Below are positions 35,480-46,333 of a stretch of DNA of 64,000 nt, in pieces. Origin of the DNA: Cladopsammia gracilis (taxonomy: Eukaryota > Cnidaria > Anthozoa > Scleractinia > Dendrophylliidae); assembly GCA_022457155.1 (NCBI GenBank), contig JAJGOT010000437.1, positions 186,001 to 250,000 on the forward strand, in the 5' to 3' direction. The position numbers and the translations under genes are program-made. Below the pieces are notes generated by a model. It was not told the DNA's origin, searched no databases, and worked only from the letters and a program-made list of their open reading frames with translations. Every line of letters begins with the position of its first letter. Positions within the stretch are counted from its first letter, which is position 1.

Positions 35480-35671
35480 GGCCCCGTCCACACGTATCCG
35501 GATATTTTTGAATCCGCAACTTTTTTGTTGCGGATTGGCCTTCCGTCCACACGTATCCGGCGAATTTGGGCAAATACGATTCGAATACGCTACGTGTGGA
35601 CGCGAATATTTTCTAATCCGTAACAAAAAAGTTGCGGATTCAAAAATATCCGGATACGTGTAGACGGGGCC
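35480..35671. mobile_element. 192-bp foldback MITE, TCA duplication
   Basis: Ends GGCCCCGTCCACACGTATCC and near-complement arms of about 57 bases are flanked by TCA at 35477-35479 and 35672-35674. It is nested in the IS630-type element. Confidence 0.88.
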
Positions 35672-35767
35672 TCAGTTTAGAAAATAAGAAGTAACAATCT
35701 TATAGAAAATATAGCTTGATGGTGGATATGAAATGTAACCAATAAAGGTGAAAATTACTCCCGGTAA

Positions 35768-36322
35768 TTAAATTTTCCCTACCACCATCCGCGCCCAGAA
35801 GCGTAATTTAAACTCAGGAAAGTCATGCTTCCCTTTTAGCCGTGCTAAGCAAGACTCGTAGCTGTCTTCACCCTCTCCGTCCTCGTTACCATAGGGATTA
35901 CCAAATTGAGAGTAGTAATAAACATAATCATTGTAGTTAACATTTGAAGGAAATCTCACCGAATTAACTTCAGATGCAACAAAACGTGCAAAACGTGGAT
36001 TATAGTGTTCCTTACCTTTTCTCTTTTTATCCAAAGAACTCCTCAGAACGTCTTTATGTGGATCCACCCACATTGTTACCTTCCCGTTTTAACCAAAGAA
36101 AACAACTCGGCGAGCTGGATTTCGGACGATATAGAGAATTTCTTTTTTTTCTTCGACGTAGTAGCCGATCTGGAAAGTCGTGTCGGTTGCTGGAAAAATT
36201 TCCGCTTTACAATTTTGCAAAAAGTATTGCTTCAATTGAATAACAGTTTCAAAGCAAGGCACGTTCCTGACACTGTAGCTGTCGAATCTACTTTTGTTGC
36301 TTTCTCTTAACACTGCAAACAT
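35768..36322 (-). CDS. Unknown protein, two adjacent frames inside the IS630-type element
   Basis: Minus-strand frames at 36322-36089 (77 aa; IGYYVEEKKEILYIV) and 36073-35768 (101 aa; MWVDPHKDVLRSSLDKKRKG, then acidic and Tyr-rich) follow one another with a 15-base gap and may be one gene broken by a stop or joined by splicing. The composition looks protein-coding. I recognise no family. They lie opposite the transposase fragment, between the same TIRs. Confidence 0.35.
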
Positions 36323-36457
36323 ACGTCCATGGCGTCTTGTGCCATTTTCTCCGATTTCCCTGAAATGCCGAAGTCACGTAAAACTACCCACAATACCTTT
36401 CGGGATTGTCGCGTGCACTTTTACGCTTTTTTCCGACAACCTTTCTCGAAACAGCTG

Positions 36458-36937
36458 TATATATTACTCTTAGAGCTGTACCAATATTCTTCGGTTTTCA
36501 CTGATATAAATAATAACCCGACTTTTTAAGGCAACACTAAAACTGGTGACATAGAACCTTTAATTACGGACAATGCCTTTTGTTCACAGTGTCTTTGTGA
36601 AAGAGCTTTGTCTGGGCCGTGAATGTGAAAATAAATATAAGTTCCATAGTTTTAAAAAAGGAAAAAAGATAAAGCACTATTAATAGTATTCCATCATAAA
36701 GTGGGAAAAAATGTCACACAATGGGCAGACGCAACACATTCTGAAATAACTGGTGTTTAGCTTTCAGTTGAGTGTCGAAATTAACTTCGCTATTGTTTTG
36801 GTTTTCCATTGCTGCGCATTGTTATTACCTAAAGGACACTCGCGTCACATTCTTAACCAATCAGAAGTACTGAGAACCAAAACTAATCGTGACTTGCTCG
36901 CACGCATTTTCTCGCGCTTGACGCCGACTCCTTGGTT
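36458..36937. other. Spacer of the inverted duplication, right edge
   Basis: No gene or repeat was recognised between the IS630-type element and the start of the right arm. Confidence 0.5.
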
Positions 36938-38223
36938 GTGTCGGCTTCAGTTTTGATCGGCAAGACAAGCTGCTTTATTTTTGATTAAACGATAACCATT
37001 ATTACTCGGCTCTAGGCTGCCATACAATTACACAACACAAAGTGAACGATAATTAGCTGTCTGCAAAAATATTATGCAATGACATAAAGCAACAAAGTGG
37101 AATAACTAGCTGTCTGTAAAAATATCTTACAATGACACAACACAAATTGAGTAAATTATGTTTGCATATGGATATCCCTCAACAGATCGCATGGATAATT
37201 CTCTTGTCGCTGCACATCGCTGTAGCGGCTCGCTCGACATTTCTCTCTGTTTACTGACCTCATTCCCAAAAATCAAACACAGTAACAGAAGAATTGGAAA
37301 CTTTTCAAAAACTATGGGTAGAGAACTTTGAAATTAAGGTACCATCTTTTAACAATGCATTTAAAAAAGTGTCGATAGGCCTTTGAAAAACAAAGGAATT
37401 GTTCTACTTAGGCAAATTTCACCTCGGCGTTTGCATAGCTCATTAACGGTATAATACTGATTGTATGCCCTGTATTATAAATTAATGTACGTCAAAGGCT
37501 TTTGATATTAGTTGTATAAGTCAAATTTGAATGCGTAAACAAAAGAGGCCTTTCTTTCGATGTAACAAAAAAAAAATTCTTTGGGGCAATTTTTTGGACC
37601 GTGGCGAAATCATGCCATGTGCGCAAGACGCGAAGAAATAAAGCCGGTACCACAGCCAAATTGTACCGGCTCCCTCCACGAGAAATAAGCTTTTAGGTAG
37701 ACTCGTAAAAATGCGACCAGACAACTTTGAAATTTAACGTAAACCTGCGATAAATCGCTCTTGTCATTACAATCCTAAGCATGCTTCTTTAACAGAGCAT
37801 CCTTAACCAGTGTTCCATTACTGCTTAATGCCGTATTGTTTTAGTCCCTGTTTGCTTCTAATTATCACCTCGACCTCGAATCTTTCAAGCAAATACGTTC
37901 TTTATATTTATTATCATGATTATTTTTTATTATTGTTACTATCACCTTTATTCAAAATTAGGTTAAGCCTTATCGGTAGGCTTTCAAATGTTAATTTGTT
38001 ACCCAGGATATTTAACGAGTGAAACAGCTTTCAACCGCATCACTTTACTCTGTACGACGCTCTAGTTCCAAAGTTTTAATACGGTAAGTTTGACTTTGTC
38101 AATTTTCATTTGTATTTCGTTCCATGTTTCCACGGTTATCGCTCTGTTTCGACACGCCCTCTACACTTGCTGGAACCTTTTAGGTCGATTTAGACATTAT
38201 TTGACCTTTTGCTTATGATACAC

Positions 38224-38301
38224 AATTATACAATTTGTATGTTACGAGCGCTGAAAACTGTATTTTAACAGTCAGGTGTTTCGGGGATAACCCCTTCATC
38301 A
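38224..38301 (-). ncRNA. Hammerhead-like motif, right-arm copy
   Basis: Mirrored copy of 24826-24903. The core and stem II are unchanged, but the cleavage-triplet position reads GAC instead of GTC, which would break the minimal stem III. Confidence 0.3.
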
Positions 38302-38392
38302 GTGCTCGCATGTGTTCCCAGAGCCAAACGCTTATTTGAATTCCCAAACACTTTTTTTAAGTGCTAAGCACACAAGTACTATAAATTTAAAA

Positions 38393-38677
38393 TATTTATT
38401 TATTTTGAGTCAATTTGGACGGTTTTTAAGAGGTAACTCGTAACTTCATGAACATCAAGACTATGGCAATGAAACCTAGAGAGTACATAGTACGTCCGAA
38501 ACTGTCTCCTTTGCAGTCCGCATAATGGAACGATTACGTCATATGACGAAGTTTTTTAGTAATTTGTTATACGGCCGCCATCTTGGATCCGCCATCCTGG
38601 ATTTCCAATTTTTTTTTCCTCTTAAAAACCATCCAAATTGACTCAAAATTATACATAATCAAAACAAATAAATAAAC
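38393..38677. repeat. MITE with TTTTGAGTCAATTTGGACGG arms, right-arm partner
   Basis: Mirrored copy of 24489-24750 with the same inverted arms and small indels. Confidence 0.7.
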
Positions 38678-38909
38678 GCTAAATGACGTAAAAATGTAAA
38701 CATTGTTTTCCTTCATTCATTCAATCAATCGACTCGCATATAATTCACCGCATATAAGCGGGTCTAACTAAGATGAAATCACCGCTACTGAGAAATAATG
38801 AAAATAGAGCTGATCTCAAACTGGCTTTTGTTTTTCACTTGAACATTTTACATCAAGTAAAACTTATTTTTTTAGAATAAAGAAGGAAAAAGAAGGAAAA
38901 AAGAACAGA

Positions 38910-38985
38910 AGCGTGTATGCCCCGAACCCGAGTCGTTTGCTTCATAACTTTTATCCATATCCACTACACCAACGAGGGCTAGCTG
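38910..38985 (-). other. tRNA-like pol III boxes, right-arm partner
   Basis: Mirrored copy of 24121-24190 with the same A-box and B-box strings and a few substitutions in between. Confidence 0.35.
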
Positions 38986-39228
38986 ACAGGAATTGTAATT
39001 TTTTAACATATTTATAGTGTTCCCCATAACCATAAATGAGAGCTAACCGTTTTTAAGTCAATGCTTAACCCTAAACACTGCAGATCAGTGCTAAACTGAA
39101 GCTCTTTTCTCTCTGTTCTGTGTGTAAGTCAGTAATATAAAGAATGCTACTGTTAGGTAAATGGGGCCTATTTTACTCGCTTGCATGCGGTAATTTGATG
39201 GAAATTAGACCGGCTTATATGCGGTTAA

Positions 39229-40850
39229 GGTGGCTCGACTGGGTTTTTGAGCGACGATACCGTTTAGCTTTGAGAAACTTGTGTACCACCACAAACGAGC
39301 CAAGGGAAAATCGATTGCCACAGCTGTACTAGAGAAAGATTAAAGTTACAGATGAGATTAGTTTTATGGAAATCGGAGTTGCCAAAGCAACGTTATGACG
39401 TCACTACCTGTTTTACATAATACCGAATTACGTGTCATCAAGAGATAATTTTGGAAAACGCTCTCTGGATCTTCGACCTGACGTACTTGTCCTTAGGTCT
39501 ACAAAATTTTACAAATTTCTATGGAAGCGTTTTCGAAAAAATTTCGAGTGAAGTTTTAAGGTGTTAAAACACAACAAAAACAAAACAATTTTGAAATGTT
39601 ATTAAAACTTATGTCTACAAGGCTTGATGAAATAATGTTTTGGTCTGTCATGAATTTTATACCATCCAAATACCTTAGGTGAAAATCTCAAGGAAATCGC
39701 TGCGTTTGGATTTCAGTAATATTACCTTGAATATGAACTGGCCTGGAGTGTTATTTCGCTTTTACATCAAAAAATGACCCTACACTTATTAAAATTGTCA
39801 TGAATTAAAAAGCGAATGATGAATTTTTTTAAAACTTAGTCCTCATAAAGATTAATTAATATTGAATACAATTGCCAAGTTTCAAATTCATTGAAAGGTT
39901 CTAAGGCTGTCAATTTACAGCCTCAACGTAGGGAAATATTGAGCTGATCTTCATGAAAGTGATTTGTTGATCTCATTATGCGTCTCCATTGTCTCGAATC
40001 GTCATGCAAATGTAAATTTCAGTACATAACGAATTCATAAACACTTCATTGCTTTGTTTTAAGTGTTACATGAATTCATGATGATTTGATACAATGGAGA
40101 TGCATAATGAAACAACATGCCACAAGCGCGAAAATCAGCCCAATATTTTTCTGAGTTGTCGCTAAAAATTGACAGCCTTAGATTGTTTTAATGAATTTGA
40201 AACTTGGAGATTGTATTAAGCATGAATTAATCTTCATGAGGACTAAGTTTTAAAAAAATTCATCATTCGCTTTTTAATTCATGACAATTTTAATAAGTGT
40301 AGGGTTAAATTTTGATGTAAAAGCGAAATAACACTCTAGGCCAGTTTATATTCAAGTTAATATTTCTGAAATCCAAACGCAGCGATTTCCGTGAGATTTT
40401 CACCTAAGGTATTTGGATAGTATAAAATTCATGTAAGACCAAAACATTATTTCATCAAGCCCTGTAGACATAAGTTTTAATAACATTTCAAAATTGTTTT
40501 GTTTTTGTTGTATTTTAACACCTTAAAACTTCACTCGAAATTTTTTCGAAAACGCTTCGATAGAAATTTGTAAAATTTTGTAGACCTCAGGACAAGTACG
40601 TCAGGTCGAAGATCCAGAGAGCGTTTTCCAAAATTATCTCTTGATGACAAGTAATTCGGTATTATGTAAAACAGGAAGTGACATCACAACGTTGCTTTGG
40701 CAACTCCGATTTCCATAAAACTAACCTCATCTGAAACTTTAATCTTCCTCTAGTACAGCTGTGGCAATCGATTTTCCGTTGGCTCGTTTGTGGTACACAA
40801 GTTTCTCAAAGCTAAAAGGTATCGTCGCTCAGAAACCCAGTCGAGCCACC
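39229..40850. mobile_element. 1622-bp foldback element, TTAA duplication, right arm only
   Basis: Ends GGTGGCTCGACTGGGTTT and their complement are flanked by TTAA (39225-39228 and 40851-40854). The left arm has a single TTAA at the matching point near 23878. Nearly the whole element is an imperfect palindrome with arms of about 800 bases meeting near 40040. No transposase frame is present. TTAA targets are used by piggyBac and Kolobok superfamilies. Confidence 0.88.
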
Positions 40851-40854
40851 TTAA

Positions 40855-42575
40855 CTGTATGCGTATTGGGTACATGGAGCCACCTTACTCGGATTTTGGT
40901 TAAGTCAATAAACACGAGAGGTGAATCGAGAGCAAAAAGTAACGAAAAACCAGCAATAAGCACATACAATTGCAGAGAAGAATGTTCTTTCTACCTTGAT
41001 ATTAGAGCTTTCCGATTTAGCGGATTAAATCCGCGAAAGTGGAACTACAGTTTCTCGTGCAATGTTGTGAAGTCAGTTTGGTACTTTGAAATAGTATTAC
41101 GACCGGAAAACATTGGTTGTATGTTTTGGTGATATGGCCACTCATTTTAAAACAGTCTGTGTTTCGTTCGAAACACGAATAATCGAATCACAGTTCGCAT
41201 AACATAATATGGAATAACAGAATGCGTAAATACAGAAGAGAATTGCTAACGCAGAAAACATAATTCGCAAAGAATAATCGAATGCAAGGGAAACGAAAAC
41301 AAAAGCGATGTATTGCCGAACATAATTGAGAATACGTTAACAAACAATTCGTAACATCAAAAACACCAGTGATAACAGTAAAAAAAAAAAACATTGGCAA
41401 ACAGCATAACTAAATCCCAAACATAATCTTGGTGATAATCACACTTCATAATACACAGCGGAACAATTTGATTGACAGCAAAATTTGCGTCTTCGATCGA
41501 CGTGTTTCAATGGGCGCGATTCCGGAATTAATGGTTTGCAACCATTCCCAAAGGAATTAACGAACAAAAGATATGGCGGCCATGTTGGATTACACAACAA
41601 TAGAAGCCAATGAGAAATCTTTTGTTGACTGTCATCCAACATGGCCGCCGTGACGTAAGATGCAAACCACTTATAGGCTGCCATTTCAGTTCGTGCTCCA
41701 AAGCACGCTTCAATAATAGTGCACGTTTCCAAAAGCCGATGACAGTGAACGAAATTGAGCAAACAGAAAGAGACAGAATTCCAAAGGACGGTGAGACCAG
41801 TCTTTCTGTTGTTTCGGTGTGTACCGGAGGACAGATGACGTAAACAAAAGGAACAAAGAACGACAATAGTACAAATGCAAAACAAGACCAAAAATACAAT
41901 ACCACACAAACAATAGAAGACAACGAATGCCGGTACACGCAGAAAGACCCAGTTTTTCGTTTAATTTTTCCTAAAAAATTGTTAAGTCGAATTTCGTTTT
42001 GTTATTTTGGTGATTAATCTCTTGCTTAAGTTATGTAAAGCGAAAACTTCAGTAAAATTGACATTGTTGTTTTTGTCTAAATTAGCAGCCTGTAATTCAT
42101 TAGTATGCTCTATTTTCTCATTAGTATGCATAGAGAATACTAATTATGCTTTAAGACAAAGGAAAGCAAAATAATTCATTAGTATGTTCTATATAAAGCT
42201 TACTAATGAGTCGTTATTTTACCTCACAATTTCCCTGGGCTTCAAAGCCCCCGCCTCTTTACATAATTTAAGACAGTTTATGGGATATAGAGCACACAAA
42301 TACTGGGCACTGATTGGCTGAGTGGGTGTGACCATGTTGTAAATAATGGATAGAAAGAACGAGGTATTGCAAACTGGCAATCGAAACCACATATTTAAAA
42401 CTTTTTTAACCAGAGAAGGTTTTTTAAGTTTGAAAATATGCCTTATCACCTGGTTACTCGACCATTTTTAAAGCATAAATATGCGTTGCTTTATTCGATG
42501 ACATCTTGTCTGAAAGTCTATTTTGCCAAGCTAACGGCAGCTACATTCATCGGATAACAAAGAAGCAAAGCACTT
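40855..42575. other. Non-coding right-arm stretch
   Basis: Mirror of left-arm sequence 17433-18294 and 19258-23878 without the left-only insertions. It includes the empty sites for 18295-19257 (near 41720) and 19698-23441 (41281-41283). The open frame 41909-41439 is repeat-derived. Confidence 0.55.
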
Positions 42576-44425
42576 AAATCGCTTTGTTTGTAACTTTTGT
42601 TTTACTACGGAAATAATTCAGTTATGCAAATATGTGTTTATCTTTATTCATGAATACACATGGTGTTTTGAATCAAGACGTAATCACACCTCCCTAAAAA
42701 AGTCACACCTTTGCACTTAAGTGTGCTTTTATGTGCACACACTCTAGAGACTGAAGCTGCAGTTTTATGAGACAATTCGAGAAAGAGGTCTTTGCGAGCT
42801 CAAAGTTGCGCGCGCTCGGGTTGCCAAGCTGAAGATTTAACGATAATCCACGAATATTTCGGCGTGGTTTCGGCAGCGTCACTTACTACAAAAGGCCTAT
42901 TGTTTAATTCTTAAAGTGTGAATGCGAACCGGTACAATAGACCATTTCTTGATACGGAGGTAAAAATAATCTCCTGAAAAAAGTTATACTGAAGATGACT
43001 GGTATGGTGGATAAAACGACTTTGACAAAAATCACGGCGACGATTCAAAATCGTTTTCATAAAAAATAAATAAATAAATAAATAAATAAAAATTGCCAAT
43101 AATTTCATTGTCTGAACATTGAACCCCGTCTTCCCCCCTGAGACTAATATCAAATCCCTCTCTAGGATTTTCAGATTGACATTATGGGTTTTTGCACTCG
43201 TGTGATAGGTTGATATTCTATTAATTATTAATGAGTTTTGAAATAAAATGCAAACGGTTTCCTCTGTTCTTCATTCCATTTGAAGACGAGAATCGAAGCA
43301 GAATTAAAGGTAGGTAAGTTCCCTGTGTAAAAGAGCCATATATTTTACAAAACGTTCAAATAATCTAAGTCCAATCCAAAGTCTAGAGCTTTGCTGCATA
43401 GCAAAGAAATACTAGGACTAATCAGTGAAAGATATATTCGCCATTGGACGTTAGACAATTCCGTACAGGTCATGAGAACAGTGTGCAGCAAGACAATGTC
43501 TACCTCTCCACTCATTTAAATCTTAGGCAGTTTAGAGCAATGATAAATATTAACCGCGACAAACAAAATGTTCCTGGCCGCGGAAAAGAACAATATAAAT
43601 GCGCAAAGACGCGCAAAGGTAATTGCTTAATGAGGCATGATGTCATCTCATTCGGGATTACTGTGAATGGAAGAAGTATTTTTTTTAATTTGTTGTAACT
43701 TTTCGCAAGTCAGAATTTATCATTATGAAATAACAAGATGTTAACGGTTCTTTATGGAAAAGTTAAAAAAAAAAACAAATTCGTTACTTCACGCTGGTGT
43801 ACTCGTACTGTCTTGAATAGCAAAAGGATCTCGCCATATACCGTATACACATGCCGATTTCTCGGCTTACTCTGTCAACGCAAGCCATACAGTACAGGAA
43901 AGTTTTGTTTGATCATCAATTCAGCAGGAACAAATGTTCTCATAATAACAAGCGGGTGTCTTTCCTTCTTCACATTGTACAAGACGATTCGCTAATCTCT
44001 TGAGATAAAACTATGTATTTTCCGTCGAACTTGACGAAATGTGCTCTGTATTCCACACTCAAACTTAATTCCAAATCCAGACCTCTTTTTTAAACCATTT
44101 TTACGTTTGTTCGCTGAAATATTGCTTTCTAACATTTAAATGTTTAAATTTGATACTTTTCTCACGGCAGTATTTAAGACACTGACATCGTAAACCAGTA
44201 CGTCAAAGATTTAAACGTTTTATTTTAACATTCGGCTGTCAGGTTTGCCGGTGCTCCAAAAACACGCCTCAATAATAAAATTTACTTCTATAAATATTTA
44301 AAGTATTGTTTGAAAAAGGAGTTTAAAAAAAACATTCCTCATTCGTCCCTACAAAAAGAAACAAGTAGACTGATTGGCATTCCACAAATGTGCCAAATGC
44401 ACCAACTGCTTCTGCTTGTGGGCAT
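42576..44425. other. 1850-bp right-only segment
   Basis: The left arm joins the flanks directly at 17432/17433. No terminal inverted repeats or target duplication were seen, so it may be a left-arm deletion rather than an insertion. It contains an AAAT tetranucleotide repeat (about 43065-43092) and open frames at 43444-43698 and 43738-43995 with no domain. Confidence 0.6.
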
Positions 44426-45525
44426 GGCATCTTGTCTGCCCTCGAAAATGTTGTGAATTTAAAGTTATGAGGTGAAGATATTCTCCTGGAAAATGCTATA
44501 GCAAAGTTGATTGGTACGGTAGAAAAAGCGACAAAGGGCAGCGAGTTGAGTGGAAAGCCTAAAAAAGATTGAACAAATGTGCGTCCTGTAGTATAGACAA
44601 ATTTGTCGGTTTTAATTATCCGATTCCGATTTTGAAACAATCACTTATCACAAACTTTGCGCAGAAAAGCAATGTACTCCGCATTTAGGCCACTTTGAAT
44701 AGAACATGAAAATTGTTCTTTTTACTATCAAAGCACCTTGAACATATGCTCTGTGTTAATTCTCTTATCTGAAAGATTGGGCAAAACACGAATCTTCGTG
44801 CTTCTCAAAACCAAACTTTCCAGTTTCGTTAATGGGCCGAAATGCGCTATATTGTTTGAAATAAAGGTAAAGGCTTGATTTCGCCGTAAACGGGCCCAGA
44901 TATTGCTTGTTTTAAGGAAAATAACAATATATTTGTAAGGTGCTTGAAACAGGTTTGTCAACAGTTCACTCCAGCACACCGCTGCGTTTGATTTTAAAAT
45001 CTAAGTTATGATATCAAGATAACTGCACAACTAAATCGATATAGTGAGGTTAACACGGTTCGATAGGATTTTTGAAAATTGAATGACTTCAAACGCCAAA
45101 AGCCAAAAGAAATACGAAAGTCTGTAAAGAAATTATTCTTTGCTCAAACATCCATGATGTATTAAGGTATACACTTGAACAACAATTCCATGTCGAAGTT
45201 TCCTTTCATCGGTGTCACCGTGGAAATGGGATCGTAAAAAATTCGCCACAGATTATTTAAAGCCCAGTGTTTTGGAACGCACTTTAATTAATTTCAGAAC
45301 GTCAGTTTTTAATTTCGATGCCTTCATCAAATTTCTGTTTCAATAAAGAAGAGAAAGGTAACAAAAATAATAAAAATTAAACGTCTTTACCTGGATTCGA
45401 ACGCGGGCAAGCGATTCCCGGTGTCGCTTGTTGAGAAAACGTGATTAAATCTTTAAATAGTTTAAACTTTTCTTGTTATGTTGAAAGATCCATATGAAAT
45501 CCTTAGCTATAGATAGGTTTTAATA
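44426..45525. other. Non-coding right-arm stretch
   Basis: Mirror of 16349-17432. The open frame 44979-44728 (minus) is the partner of 16885-17136, with several missense differences. No gene is supported. Confidence 0.5.
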
Positions 45526-45696
45526 GACTATTTTGCTAATGTTGTGTTCCCAGTGCAACTTGGGTAGTTCCAGTCCTTTGTGGGGGGAAACGACCAGTTT
45601 GGCAGGTAATTTGAAATTTTAATTTTGACCGTTTGCCCCAACAAAGGACTAGAACTACCCAAGATGCACTGGGAACACAACATTAGCAAAATAGTC
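45526..45696. repeat. 171-bp foldback MITE, right-arm partner
   Basis: Same length and arms as 16178-16348, with TA at 45524-45525 and 45697-45698. Confidence 0.8.
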
Positions 45697-45909
45697 TACT
45701 GCCATCAAAGGACTCTAAACGCGACGCGTCGGTTTATCCTGTTGATAATGTAATGTCTTTTTCTGTGGACGAGTATTCCTAATATATATTTCTTTGCATT
45801 TGGGGAAAAAAGGAACTACCGATAAACGTTGACAGCCCATGGAAGGATGGATAAAAGGAAGGAAGAAAGGAGATAAAGATACTATATCTCGTTCAAAGCT
45901 TTGCGTATA

Positions 45910-46054
45910 CCTAATTCAATAAATGTTGCTTTGCCAATTGGTAATTGGGCATCGGCGTTTCCGCATACGGAACACAATGCAATGCTTTGCTTTAGTGACC
46001 GCCAAACAACAACTGCCAAATGCCCAAAGCAAAGTTAACCTTTATTGAATTAGG
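45910..46054. repeat. 145-bp MITE, right-arm partner
   Basis: Same length and terminal inverted repeats as 15826-15970, in mirrored position about 280 bases upstream of the right gene copy. Confidence 0.75.
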
Positions 46055-46333
46055 TTTATTCACGAGATAAGAAAGAATGGAGCACAATGTATTTTTACAT
46101 GCCGATTTCCGTAGTTCAATCAAAACAAGTCGCCAAACTTTCCTTTAAGATGAAAAAAAATTAATTTTTATGCCTAGTTCTGTATTGTGCAAAATTTGGT
46201 AACCATCTCGTTTTAACATCTCCACCAAAAATTACGTGTGGTCCCTTTTACAAAATATTATTTTTTCTGCACATGTCAATCGACCTCTCTGTTTTTTGCC
46301 CAATTTATTTTAGGAGTCCTTGGTTTGTCAAAT

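Larger units (their letters stand above)
35056..36457. mobile_element. Tc1/IS630-type TIR element, degenerate
   Basis: Inverted ends starting CAGCTGTTTCGAGAAAGG extend over about 60 bases and are flanked by TA (35054-35055 and 36458-36459). The plus strand holds a fragment of an IS630/Tc1-type transposase; the minus strand holds two open frames of unknown function. A 192-bp MITE (35480-35671) is inserted within it. No DDE catalytic core was found, so it is non-autonomous. Confidence 0.75.

Noticed and set aside
41439..41909. 156-codon frame on the minus strand
   Set aside because: It crosses the GGCGGCCATGTTGGA inverted repeat, and the left-arm counterpart has a shorter, different frame.
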